From Bremia lactucae (Eukaryota > Oomycota > Peronosporomycetes > Peronosporales > Peronosporaceae): a stretch of 23,502 nt of DNA. Below are positions 7,290-16,689 of this stretch, in pieces (position 1 is the stretch's first letter; every line of letters begins with the position of its first letter). The notes under the pieces were generated by a model. That model was not told the DNA's origin. It saw nothing but the letters and a program-made list of their open reading frames with translations, and did not search any database. The stretch is from the NCBI RefSeq assembly GCF_004359215.1, contig NW_027152196.1, forward strand, positions 394,470-417,971, written 5' to 3'. Made by a program: the position numbers and the translations under genes.

Positions 7290-8500
7290 GCTATGTTGTG
7301 TTTATTATCACCTCCTGGAGGTTCAACAGAGCCTAGGTCTCCCCCAGTAGGGTGCCCCGCAACTTCTGGGTATCGACGTTTTCCCGCACCGTACCAGATT
7401 TCTCGTATAGGTCGTAGTTGGAGCTCTTTCGAGCTTTACGCGAATTTCGAAGAGGACAGGCAGGGCGTAAATGATTCGTGCTTCCGGAAATATAACATCT
7501 ACGGAGGGTCTTATGCTATTCCACAGCTTGAAGAGCCTCTTTTCCTTCCTCAACGAGGCTTAAATCCATAGGTTTCGCTCTATTATACGGTATCCATGTG
7601 CTCGAAGAGCTTGTTTGGTAAACAGGCGTGCTAACGCGAGCAGACATAAAGTCGAACTCAGCGCGTAGCGCTATGAAAACCGCCTCTTGGAAAGCAGCAG
7701 AATGAGATCGAAATAATTCCGTCCGGGCAACGCCCTCATTGATAGCCCCATACAGATTGTTACTACGATTGCTTCTTGCACCAAATCTTGATGCATAAAT
7801 GCAATGAGAAATCTCAACTCCTGGGCAAAGTCCAATAGGGTTCGTTTACCCTGTCGAGCGCTCGGAGCCGAGCTCGCATGCGAAAAGCCTAATCGAGTGG
7901 TGCATCATACAAGTCATTTGCTTCCCAGCGAATCTTATAAAGGGAAAGCGTCTTTATGGACGTGCTGCACGATAGTACCCAAATCATCGCTCTGCCTCAA
8001 GTTTGGAAATGGCCATAGCCATCTTTTGCCGGTCTGTTGTAAACAAGGCGAAATCAATGGAATATTCCATCTGCTTGATCCAAAAGGGGGATTTCCTTCT
8101 TCTTTCCCTCAAATGTCTTCACATTGACAGCTAGAGGGCGAGCATTCGGCTCTAAATCAGGGACAGAGATGTACCGGGTTGGCATATATGCCACTAAGTG
8201 GTCCTGTACCTGTCCGATCAGGGAGTTTTCGTATCGCACGAAGGCTTCAACCCTTTAAGCAGGACCTCTAGTCCCTGGGAGATGATGAACTCTATACAAT
8301 AAAACCCAAATAAAGTTTGAGCTTGTTATAAGCTGTGCGTTGCACCTCTGATAGTTCTGAGTCTCTTCCATCTCAGTGAGAATTTAGTCTTGTAAGGACT
8401 CAGGCGTATATCGTCTACAAGTGCTTCCAGGTGCAGCGGAGCTACCTCACTCCTTAAGTCAGAGGAAGACTTATAGAATCAGAGAGTCTCTTAGTTCTAT
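7290..8500 (-). pseudogene. Gag (capsid region) of G2
   Basis: The gag coat protein reads leftward in broken frames. [15 protein letters not shown] near 8110-8150 is the start of the capsid segment. The region 7990-7810 holds KMAMAISKLE and RQGKRTLLDFAQELRFLI. Then come HQDLVQEAIVVTI, a degraded MEGL-type segment, and FQEAVFIALRAEFDFMSAR near 7640-7700. A decayed zinc knuckle (RCGKTSIPRSC, missing the first Cys and the His) lies near 7370. Open sequence upstream to about 8480 looks like gag N-terminus. There are many stops and shifts. Confidence 0.75.
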
Positions 8501-9446
8501 AGAACAAATGGATTAAACTACTTAGCGACTCGTACAAGCAATAAAAGCTTAATGAATTCTAGCTCAAACGATTCAGGGGCTCGTAGAACCAAGTGGCAGC
8601 TGGTGCCCAAGAGTATATACCTTAAAAAGGCTTTTATCGCTTACAAATCAGTGCGCAAGCCTTAGATAAGGCACTTAATGCTTTAAGATCAAAAGGGGGA
8701 CTGCACTTTTTTGTATTATTCAATCCAAAAACCTTACGCTACTAAATTTAAAATAGATTTCGGCTGCCAGATGTTATATCTGGCGGCGATCGTATTTGTG
8801 ACTATAATAAATATGATTTAAGCCGTTAGCGATTTCATATTAGGTTAAAAGGGTATTTTGCCGATAAAGTAAATGTACCACAACAACGGTTCTCCTAACG
8901 ATGTGTGCCTCATTACATTTAAGATAGCATTTTGAGAAAGGCTACTATTTGGAGACTTATACATTATGTTCTAGTTGATGTCTTCGCCATTCCACTGATT
9001 TTAACAAAAACTAACAAATATGTTATTGCTGTCTTCTTTGTGGGTAAAGCGATAGGTCACGGATCTCACGCCAAGCACGACTTACTCGGCACCGATTCGA
9101 TGCTTAGCAACAGATGCCAAAAATTTATTATGAAGTTAGCCGTTATACCTTCATAGCTGGCAGATTGTAATTTACATCGCAATCTAAATCTTAGAAATGA
9201 AATCTTTTTCTCAGCGGGCATCACTGGACGAACGTTGCAAGAATCTTACTACTGCAATAGCCATGATTAACAGATGTGCTGTTGGAGGGTTGTCGAATGG
9301 CTGGCAATAATTTGTAGAATACTTATTATCGATAGAGTTTCATCAATTTATTTTAAACTATTTAAAAATGAAAGATGTTCTGCGAGTAGCATGTACTTTC
9401 ATATGACGATATTTTGTATGTCTAAGCAAATGGTTCTGCCATTATA
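8501..9446. other. AT-rich spacer, possible G2 leader/LTR remnant; no gene recognised
   Basis: Directly upstream of G2 gag, so a 5' leader and LTR would be expected here. I see a purine run (aaaaggggga near 8692-8700), a perfect 7-bp hairpin at 8766-8784, and AT-rich sequence to 9446. No second LTR copy exists in the window for comparison, so LTR edges cannot be set. The 74-codon frame at 8932-9156 resembles nothing I know. A tgttgg motif at 9281 could be an LTR 5' end but is unsupported. Confidence 0.4.
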
Positions 9447-9718
9447 GCCGATTATTCTCGGAAATTATTGCCATTGCCTCGCCCCTAGCCGATAAATACC
9501 AGCAGGTCGACCTTGGTTGTATACATCGGTGTTAAGCAACTATTGTATCGCTTTTCGTAAGCACAGAATACCCTGTATTAGAAACGAATAATTAGTTCTT
9601 AATGGCTCGAGTAAAAGTTTTTGTGGAAGTTGACCAAGCTAGCCAAGAGACACTTCAATACTGGCTGGTCAAAAATCAGCCATTGAACTTCGAAGATTTG
9701 CTTCCTTATACTCCAGCT
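9447..9718 (+). repeat. Dispersed direct repeat, copy A
   Basis: It aligns with about 15955-16220 in the same orientation, from the attattctcg motif near 9450 through ttaagcaacta, tcgcttttcgtaag and aattag to an end near gatttgc-cttata. Copy A carries the start of a 68-codon frame (9602-9808: ARVKVFVEVDQ, QPLNFEDLLPYTP). The matching codons in copy B show the same protein with a stop and shifts, so the frame may once have been coding. A cgataaat motif at 9490 could be a TATA element. It could be an LTR end with the start of an internal region; the family is unknown to me. Confidence 0.6.
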
Positions 9719-10239
9719 TTATTATTACTCATTTTATCTGTTATTGTAGAATCAAAAAATTGTGGTTTGAATAAAACAAAAGATATGAAATCATCTATAA
9801 TTTATTAAGTATACGGTTTAAAAGCATGTTAGAAAGAGGGAACCGATATAGGTAGGCACACCCTTCCTTTTGGCTTAACCACACCTCGTCCCCGTCTGTA
9901 TTGAATATAGTCGTCATCTGAATTATTTTCACTGTATGGTTCCGCAAAAAAGAGATACGAAAGAGTTATCTCGTTCATTGGCGAGAGTATCAGACTTCGC
10001 AGGATAGCTGGAAACCTCGCTCCATTAATGATGAATGAAGCTCACTTCGCGCGCTCGAAAAAAAGATTGTAATTTCTCAATCCCTTTGCGTATCTCAAAA
10101 AAAAAAAAGAGATGCACGTCTTCCAATTACAGTCCGTGTTGGGGATCGCCTCACAAGGGACATGGACTGAACCTTCAGGCGAAAGGACAAGAGTCCCCCC
10201 AGGAGAGGCAAGGTACGGCTGCTTCTAGACAAATGGGGT
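9719..10239. other. Spacer, no gene recognised
   Basis: It holds the tail of the 68-codon frame to 9808, then mixed sequence with an A12 run near 10089-10100. A minus-strand frame of about 65 codons (FFAEPYSENNSDDDYIQYRR near 9900-9950) is open to a stop near 9825 but resembles nothing I know. Confidence 0.4.
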
Positions 10240-10769
10240 ATCCTATAGTATGCACATACTATAGTCCATTTTTGTAACGGTCATGAAACTTAACAAATTA
10301 TCAAGCAAGGTCTTGCCGCCTCTGCGTAGCACATTCTGATTACATCCTTTGCGCTCTTGCAAGTGCGCCATGGATGCCGGAAAAAAGCATCGTTAAAGAA
10401 TTCTGCTTAGTCATCGTCAAGCTTCTGAAGACTGTTTAAGTCGACAGCGGGATTTTGTATCGTTTGTTGGTCATACCAGACCAACGAATTAAGTTCCCTT
10501 TGAAGGGCAACCATCTACTCGGAAGCGAATCGCAATGTATTGCAGTTTCTTTAAAGATGATATCTCTTGAAGAGCTTCGTCAGCTCGCCTTTCGGGGTCT
10601 GGTGCGTTCTTTCGTTTGACAGTTGGTCGTCCCCAACCTGCGCTTGATTTTGGCAACTGTTTGTTAGCCGTCGAACATTAAGTCAAAACGACGGGAGTGC
10701 TTATAACCAACGTCCTCCCGCAAGTACCGGAGGACGCGACTGAATACTTTGTGACAAGTCGGGCTCGCC
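10240..10769. other. Hairpin-bearing sequence downstream of integrase fragment G5
   Basis: It lies on the 3' side of the minus-strand integrase fragment at 10770-11440 and may be that element's tail. Hairpins include 10243-10252 with 10255-10264 (10 bp, 2-nt loop) and 10711-10718 with 10729-10736 (8 bp). Minus-strand frames are broken and I recognise no chromodomain. Confidence 0.4.
10243..10264. repeat. 10-bp near-perfect palindrome
   Basis: CTATAGTATG at 10243-10252 pairs with 10255-10264 around a 2-nt loop. It is AT-rich and outside any recognised coding motif. Confidence 0.9.
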
Positions 10770-11440
10770 TTACTGCAATGTGGTTAGAAGCACTTCTAGT
10801 TGAAGCTTCTTGCACCACAGAACCGTCAACGGCATCGCTTGGAGCAGCTTGCGACTCAGCTGGACGACAGGATCGGATATCTGACTGCGACGATGAACAA
10901 GGACTTGAATGGTCATCAGCGTTGCTGGCTTCGTTGTTTGATCGGATGGAGACCCTTGAGCGCCACCTTGCGAGCTCAACACAGGCTTCTGCACCTCCCT
11001 CACGCCAGTCTGCGTACTCCTTGGGTCATCAGTCGTACCCTTCGGGGTCACCTGCGAATCCTTCATCGAAGGCCGGTCATCCACTAAGGAAGGAGTCTGC
11101 TGCGTCTTCGACTGATGACTTTCGTCAGATGATGAGACAACTATGGCGTCTATTTCAGGCATGTCCGCCGGATCAAGGTAGACCTTGTGCATGCAAACGT
11201 AGAATGTCGGGCGCGTTGCCATATCTGATGGCAAGTTCAAGGTGTTGGTATTACCGTGCACACCAATGACCGTGAACGGTCCCACGAAGCACGGACGAAG
11301 CTTCGTACTCCCGATAGCTGATACCGCATGCATAGGTAGGTTTATTAGCATTACGCGGCCTACATGACGCCGGCGTCGAATAGGCGCCCTGTGCCTCCGC
11401 TCTCACTGCCGTACGTGCGGCATCTTGCGCCGCCATGCTT
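10770..11440 (-). pseudogene. Gypsy integrase C-terminal domain and tail (G5)
   Basis: The frame 11351-10770 starts in the SH3-like domain: STKLRPCFVGPFTVIGVHG, NTLNLPSDM, ATRPTFYVCMHKVYLDPADMPE. The usual GRLKPY turn is altered to CMHKVY. A long acidic, Ser/Thr/Gln-rich tail follows. Upstream, out of frame, 11436-11350 gives AAQDAARTAVRAEAQ, which looks like the integrase linker. Catalytic core and earlier domains are absent. Hairpins with 6-7-bp stems lie in it (near 11223-11241 and 11264-11277), so it probably belongs with the G1-type family. Confidence 0.75.
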
Positions 11441-11825
11441 ATGTGAGCAATGAGAGAGGGCTTGAAACGCTTGAAGCGCTCAACTCGAGCCCATTATGAT
11501 CGGTAGTCAGGTAAGGGGCATAATTTACCACTATTTTTGTCTTTATTTAATTTGCCATTCAGGTGAGTTTCAGGTATTAGCCCATTCATGTGTATGTAAT
11601 GCACACTAGCTACGTTGCAGCTCATGGACGACGACACCCGGATGGTATGTCGAATTTGCGTGGCAAGGCCTCAGGGTGGGCTTGTGGTGGACAATAAGGC
11701 GTTTCCTTCATGATGTGTCGATGTTTTGGGGACGCTCATGCGGCATGCGATGTAGAATTTTGAACATCTCTTGCGCTAGCACTCCAAGTCTTGTTATGCC
11801 ACTTTGACGCGCTGGCGACCACGGA
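11441..11825. other. Junction spacer between opposing integrase pieces; no gene recognised
   Basis: It separates the minus-strand integrase C-terminus from the plus-strand chromodomain tail. I see no integrase core on either strand, no LTR edge and no strong hairpin. Confidence 0.4.
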
Positions 11826-12165
11826 TACTCCAACATGGAGTACGCACTCTTCGAATGGTCTTCGAACCGTTCGGTATCGTGGAGAAGGTGATAGAGTTTG
11901 TCGAACTTCTACTCTAGATCCGACACATGGGTCGGATCATTTTTTTTTACCTCCGCCACAATCTTTGGTGGATTCCCACGGTGGTCAGCGTTTCCTTGTG
12001 AAACGTATCCAAAACCATCGTGATGTGAAGGGGCAGCGAACGAGTTATTTGTTCGCTGGCGCGGTTATCCACCTTCACATGACAGCTGGGAGCCTCGTTC
12101 CTAGTTGATTGTTGACGTTGTGGGCCTCGTTCGTCAGTATGACGAGACCCATCCGACAAATCAGA
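11826..12165 (+). pseudogene. Integrase tail with chromodomain (gypsy 3' end)
   Basis: The plus frame begins TPTWSTHSSNG, the same wording as the G1 integrase tail at base 1 on the minus strand (20 bases identical in inverted orientation, 1-20 and 11827-11846). A chromodomain follows: PPPQSLVDSHGGQRFLVKRI, NHRDVKGQRTSYL, then WEPRSQL-type residues after a shift near 12050 (SHDSWEPRS), and DVVGLVRQYDETHP at 12110-12160. Chromodomains on gypsy integrases guide insertion to chromatin. No integrase core precedes it. Homology ends at about 12165, where a minus-strand frame begins. Confidence 0.75.
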
Positions 12166-12959
12166 AGGTCATCGGAAAACACGCGCCCCTGGCGCTTGTA
12201 AATCGATTGCAAAATGTCAAACGCATCGCACATCTCGATAGAGATGCGAGCCCTTCCCCAGGGCGAAGAAAGGGAATGTCCGAATGTTGTGTTGACAACA
12301 CGGACAGGGATAGGCATAGAAGTCCTGCCTCACGTGACAACCGATGGAATTTATACCTTGCAACGGTTGGAGCTCGTTTCTCAAACTTAACGCGAAGCGC
12401 GTTAAGTCTTTGAAGCCAGGCTTCGCGTCCAATGTCTTTGACATTGCGAATGAACGCGCTCCGTCTTGCATAAGCGAGACTTTTTCTCGCTTATTGTTGC
12501 CACTATACCATCGATGCTTGAAAAAAGCATCGAGACAAAATCGTTCTCAGCGCAAAAGTTTTTTGCGCTGGAATCAAGGCCATGTAGCTTTGGCGCAATA
12601 AATAAGGGATATTTATTGTGAGGAGTAGTCTTTCCAGACATGCTATTAATTAGCTGCTCGGGCAAAAACCACGCGTTCTTCTCAGGGACAAGACGATACA
12701 TCTAAGTGTCTACGATCCCCTGAGTGGTACCCATTGAAGAAGGGGCATCACAAGAACTTTTATTACGATGGCTTACGCCATCGTCATCACCACGCACAAA
12801 AATATGTGCGGGTGACGGCACGGGAAACGGTACGGGCGATAAGAAATCATCGTCATCGTCGGAACCGAACATGCTGTAGCGAATGCTACCAACACGTCTA
12901 CTCGGATGGGCCCCCTCATTCGAAGGCTCATTGCAGCCGCCTGTCGGTCTGGTCGTCAC
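12165..12959 (-). pseudogene. Gag-like open frames of hairpin-rich family
   Basis: Two minus frames in the same phase, 12959-12702 and 12701-12402, are separated by a single TAG directly followed by ATG. The first has an acidic, Pro-rich stretch (GSDDDDDFLSPVPFPVPS). The second runs RLVPEKNAWFLPEQL, LDSSAKNFCAE, and KSRLCKTERVHSQCQRHWTR. A shift near 12405 leads to another open stretch to about 12170. I infer a gag-type ORF from location and composition, not from a conserved motif. It is cut at its 5' side by the LINE at 12960. Strong hairpins occur throughout (12386-12406, 12470-12494, 12512-12532, 12596-12618, 12765-12784). Confidence 0.4.
12548..12570. repeat. Perfect 10-bp hairpin
   Basis: CAGCGCAAAA at 12548-12557 pairs with 12561-12570 around a 3-nt loop. 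It is flanked within 110 nt by four further perfect hairpins: 12470-12494 (9 bp), 12512-12532 (8 bp), 12596-12618 (9 bp), and 12430-12446 (7 bp). Confidence 0.9.
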
Positions 12960-14111
12960 AAATCCGCGGGGTCGAATGGCTTCAACAAAGACTTTACAAG
13001 GATATGACTGCTCTTCTGGTCCCAGCGCTAGCCAAACTCAGCAATCAAATTTTAGCAGGGGAGGATCCCCACCCTCGTTTCTTAAATCCCTGCCCATATT
13101 TTTGCGAAACAAGGTGATTCGCGGATGCAATGGATTATCGTACCATCGCCTTACTGCAAACAGATTACAAAATCTTCGCTAAAGTTCTCGCGGCACGCCA
13201 GCAACGGGTCCTACCGAAGATCATCGGGACTCGAACAAGGATTCGTGAACGGCAGGCAGATGTTTAAATTAGTGATGATGGTAGAATCTCAGCTGACCAA
13301 GGCGACACAGGAGACTGATCTGGACGCCGCAAATAGTTGGGCCATTCTCTTGCTCGACTTTCGCAAAGCATACGACACAGTGGACGGAGAATTTCTGTAT
13401 GAAACCATTCGGCAGTTTGGGTTTGCTAAACGCCATATTCAGCTTATCGCTCGGCTGCATACTGTAACGACGGCTACATTCCTGGTCAACGGGGAGCGGT
13501 CCAAGCCCATTTCAGTTGACTCTGAAATTTGCCAAGGCTGCCCGCTTGCCACGCTGCTTTTTTCTCGTCGTCGAGCTCTTAAACATCGCGATTCAACAGA
13601 CACAGGACTTGACAGGATTCCCTGATCCAGGTTCCCGGTCGGCTCGCCACACTTTCTCCGCATTCGTTAATGACTCAATGATCTTTCTGGAGAAGGCGCA
13701 TCAGCTTGGGCTTGCGCTCACTCTTGTTTATCGTTTTGATGCCTTGTCTGGCCTCCAGGCCCAGCTGGCCAAGAGTAAGCTGATTGTTCTTAATCGAGCG
13801 GTGTGCGTCACGGGCATTCAAGGCATATCGGTCTTACAGCCGGCGGACACGGTGCGATACGTAGGTTATGAGGTCGGGATGGGGGCTTACAGCATCGCAA
13901 TTGGGTGATTCGTACTCGTAAGTTACAACGACTCCTTCTCACTGCTGTCAAAGCAGCAACCAGCGTGGAGCATCGAGCTTTAATCCTCAACCTCATCATC
14001 CTGCCATCAATCCTGTTTACAGCCGCTGTTTTTGGCAATCCGGAATGGGCATGGAAAGCTGTTCAGTATTTGTACAAACAAAAGAGTGGGCAAGTGCTAC
14101 CTCCACGGTAG
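12960..14111 (+). pseudogene. LINE reverse transcriptase domain
   Basis: Frames switch along the domain: WLQQRLYKDMTALLVPALAK (12980-13050), AMDYRTIALLQTDYKIFAK (13123-13180), GFVNGRQMF, motif A DFRKAYDTV near 13350-13380, GCPLATLLF (motif B side) near 13530-13562, then a +1 shift to ELLNIAIQQ, HTFSAFVNDSMIFLE (motif C, 13645-13690), KSKLIVLN, and DTVRYVGYE. The catalytic box normally reads F/Y-x-D-D; here it is F-V-N-D (AAT at 13669-13671), so the first Asp is lost. At 13905-14111 a further frame carries the thumb start (RTRKLQRLLLTA, LPSILFTAAVF). Confidence 0.85.
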
Positions 14112-15102
14112 CGCGACGTCACATGGTTAATCTCGGACTGCTCTTTGCTCCGAAAAAGGCAGAGGGCGTCGGGCTCGCCTCTTTCGAGGTTGTAATATGA
14201 ACACAACGAACTAAACATGTTCTGCAGTGGCTTACGCAAGCGCATGATACTAATATTTGCTCGTGGTGTTTTTGGGTTTTTCAGACCCGGCCTACACCTT
14301 CTGGAATGGTACTATATGAGCGACCCCGGGAGGAGCATGGTCGGATTTTTTGGCTAAACCGTCAAAAGATTTGGTTTTGAGGGATCTGGACATGCTTGTC
14401 GAACCCATAGCGAGCAATTGGAGCGTATCCAGGCCCGGATAACTGAGCATAGTATATCGTTGCTTCATGGAGCCAACAGCTGGTGGGATGGCGGCGACTG
14501 AGTTGTGTATTATCGTGATGCTTTTTCGAATGCAGTCGCTTCTCAGGATCCTTACTTGCACGCGATCTCTCAATTTTAAGGGACGTTTGGATGGAGTAAT
14601 AACCCATGGGTACGGGACCGGAAAGGATTCCAGTCGGTTTGTTCCAAATTTGACAGGATCGTGGCTTGTTCCATCTCGGACTTACACGTCTGTCGGACAG
14701 GACTTGCAGAGTTACTTTCCGCATTCCTCCGGCTGTGCCACTCTTTTTACATTACTCACGGTCCAAATTGCGGTGATGGGCAACGGCTATTTTGCTAGCG
14801 TCACCACGTTTCCTCAGTATATTTGCATTGACGCTCGAACCTTCACTTCGGTTGCGGCATGCACCTCCGTTGACGGGATCTTCAGCGTCACACGGAGTAT
14901 CGGGCCCATCTGCAGCAGGGAGTCAACGGGTTTCGTTGGTTCTTCCTATCACAGCCACCAGAGCTGGTTCCGGACCTAGCTGATGGGTTATTTCCCTCCG
15001 TCGTCGACTTCCCTTAGCGGCACGGTGTAGTATTTGACGCCCATCTTCGCCTCACCGGTTTCCGTGGTCGGTAGCGGAGCCTGTCGCAAATAGTTCTCTT
15101 CG
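14112..15102 (+). pseudogene. LINE thumb/connection region, heavily decayed
   Basis: Short recognisable segments (GLLFAPKKAEGVGLA near 14130-14180, VLQWLTQAHDT near 14215-14250) are separated by many stops. I assign the whole stretch by position between RT and C-terminal domain. Open frames such as 14467-14979 show no family features and are treated as chance. Confidence 0.55.
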
Positions 15103-15885
15103 GTGGTCAGTTTCTCGGCGTGCGTTTCAGCGTCACTAACGGCCGTTAGCGACTGCGCTACGGTCACTGTTGCAGCGAATGGACGTACGGACTTCTGGCA
15201 GCGGGCAGCAGCGCATCAGTATCCGTCCCAGATTTTGCGTCACGCCCATGGTCTGACGGAATATCAAGTTTGGACGGCCTTTCGAGCAGCTACCATGCAA
15301 CGAAACCTCTATTTCGAGGGTTGTCAAGGGGACAATAGCTGTCGTGCATTGTCGGTGTGTCACGGAGTGGAAGAGTCTCCGGCTCACATCTTTTGGGACT
15401 GTCCTAAAGCGCGCGCTTGTTGGGGCAAAATCCTCCGGCAATGGACGAGCGTCACCGCGCCCCTCTCAGGTACACGAGCCTTTTGCTCGGCTGCGCCTCA
15501 ATGCGAGCTCCAACAATCTCGGCACGGCAGCGTCAACGGCTGTTCCTACGGTTTCAAGACGATTTCGAAATCACTACTACGGGCTGGAAGCAAATCTGCT
15601 TTTTAATGTGTACCATTTGCCTGACGCACTTATAAATTGAGCGAAATGATGCAGTTTTTAGGGGAAAGCAGACCGCGGTGTCTGACAGCGTAGCTCGTTT
15701 TTGGACGCATGGGGTACGCCAGATCACGGCGCTGGCGAAACGTGACCTTCGCGATCCGGACACAGTCTTTTAGGGGGCGGTATTGCACGCTTGCTTGGAT
15801 CTGTTTACTCTTGAGCCGAGGGATCTCCCGGTTGCCCTTAAGATTAGCAACGACAGCTCACCGTCACCGGTGCTTCTTTCCTGAC
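15103..15885 (+). pseudogene. LINE C-terminal Cys/His region and tail
   Basis: The frame 15103-15606 contains HAHGLTEYQVWTAFRAATMQ and a zinc-finger-like arrangement with CHGVEESPAHIFWDCPKARACW near 15357-15422, typical of the end of many plant and protist LINE ORFs. After a shift the tail reads WKQICFLMCTICLTHL, then RNDAVFRGKQTAVSDSVARF, VRQITALAKRDLRDPDTVF and LHACLDLFTLEPRDLP, ending at TGA near 15880. It carries two in-frame stops. Confidence 0.75.
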
Positions 15886-15954
15886 TTCGGAGGTTTCAGA
15901 CATCTTATTCTATGTCTTCTAAAATAAATCGTCAGCTTCATAATTTTGTCAATC

Positions 15955-16220
15955 GCCAATTATTCTCGTATATTATTGCCAGTGCCTCGCCGATAAATGC
16001 CAACGGTTGACTTTAATTGAATACATTGGTTTTAAGCAACTATTCACATCGCTTTTCGTAAGTACCAAAAACCCTGCCATGGAAATGACTAATTAGTATA
16101 TATATAGCTCGTATAAAAATTTGTTTGGAAGTGGTTCAAGCTAGCCAATGAAACAATTTAAAATTGGCTGCGGAAGAATCAGCCGTTAATCTTAAAGATT
16201 TGCCTTCTTATACTTCCTGA
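15955..16220 (+). repeat. Dispersed direct repeat, copy B
   Basis: Same orientation as 9447-9718, 6.5 kb apart. Shared blocks include attattctcg, ttaagcaacta, tcgcttttcgtaag, aattag and caagctagccaa. It starts just after the LINE 3' end. Copy B has lost the open frame of copy A through a TGA and indels. Confidence 0.6.
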
Positions 16221-16689
16221 AAGTTTTCATAAAAAGCTGCAGAATTTTTCGGCTTAAGATCGTAACCTTTTGCTTTATTTAAAAAGTAGACAACATCAAC
16301 ATTCGTGTGAATCAGTGGATTGGCTTACACGCCAACCAAAAACTATTGTATATGTCTACAAATAGTAAACTTTATCAAAATGCTTTACTCACGAAAAACT
16401 TGGCAAAATAAATGATTAAAGCGAATTCGAGACTTATTTCGGTCAGACAGAGTTTAGAATACATCTTCAATTTTTTTCTTATTTCAAGTCTCACTTAAGA
16501 CTAAGACAGCTTCGGGCAGAAGATCTGAAGCATTATCAGAACAATAACTTTTTGCAATGTAAATATTGCGCTGAACGTTTCTAACATTGATCATCCTTCG
16601 ACTGTGTCCGACATGTAAAGAGGTAAATAGCTACATAAATATCATCTTCTAAAAGAAAAATAAAAAATACTATCAGGAAACCGGTTTAA
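16221..16689. other. AT-rich spacer, no gene recognised
   Basis: AT-rich sequence with no frame of interest on either strand. It lies where the integrase of the minus-strand G4 piece would be expected, but I see no integrase motif. Confidence 0.4.

Larger units (their letters stand above)
4372..8500 (-). mobile_element. G2: Ty3/gypsy element, gag to RNase H, 3' truncated
   Basis: A second gypsy lineage reading leftward: gag (8500-7290), protease (7276-6870), spacer with 120-bp tandem repeats (6625-6150), pre-RT spacer (6016-5640), RT and RNase H (5630-4372). Integrase is absent; the element stops inside RNase H at the G1 zinc-knuckle junction. It has clearly fewer hairpins than G1, and its RT wording differs from G1, so it is a separate family. 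Confidence 0.85.
12960..15930 (+). mobile_element. LINE-type non-LTR retrotransposon, 5' truncated
   Basis: ORF2-like sequence on the plus strand: segment upstream of RT, RT fingers and palm, thumb, and a C-terminal Cys/His region, ending with a stop near 15880 and AATAAA at 15923-15928. No apurinic endonuclease domain is present, so about the first third is missing, as is typical of incomplete target-primed insertion. There is no clear poly-A tail. The insertion abuts the gag-like frame at its 5' side, and a copy of the 9.45-kb repeat begins about 25 nt after its 3' end. Confidence 0.85.

Noticed and set aside
8590..8620. Possible primer-binding site upstream of G2 gag (minus sense tggttctacg)
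   Set aside because: It does not resemble the 3' end of a tRNA I can name, and no LTR edge can be placed beside it.
8690..8705. Purine run aaaaggggga as a polypurine tract on the plus strand
   Set aside because: The neighbouring element G2 is on the minus strand, so orientation does not fit and no 3' LTR is visible.
8932..9156. 74-codon frame with hydrophobic start, considered as a small secreted protein
   Set aside because: The hydrophobic stretch is internal, no cleavage site or effector motif is evident, and there is no supporting context.
10697..11269. 190-codon plus frame
   Set aside because: Antisense to the G5 integrase C-terminus and tail, which is recognisable on the minus strand.
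12734..13182. Overlapping plus frames of 99-127 codons across the LINE start
   Set aside because: Only the portion after about 12960 matches LINE protein; the upstream portion mirrors the gag-like minus frame.
14467..14979. 170-codon plus frame inside the LINE
   Set aside because: No LINE or other family motif; it lies in decayed thumb/connection sequence and is probably chance.
15130..15150. 14-nt palindrome ctaacggccgttag in the LINE
   Set aside because: Isolated; the LINE has no general enrichment, so I did not treat it as part of the hairpin pattern.
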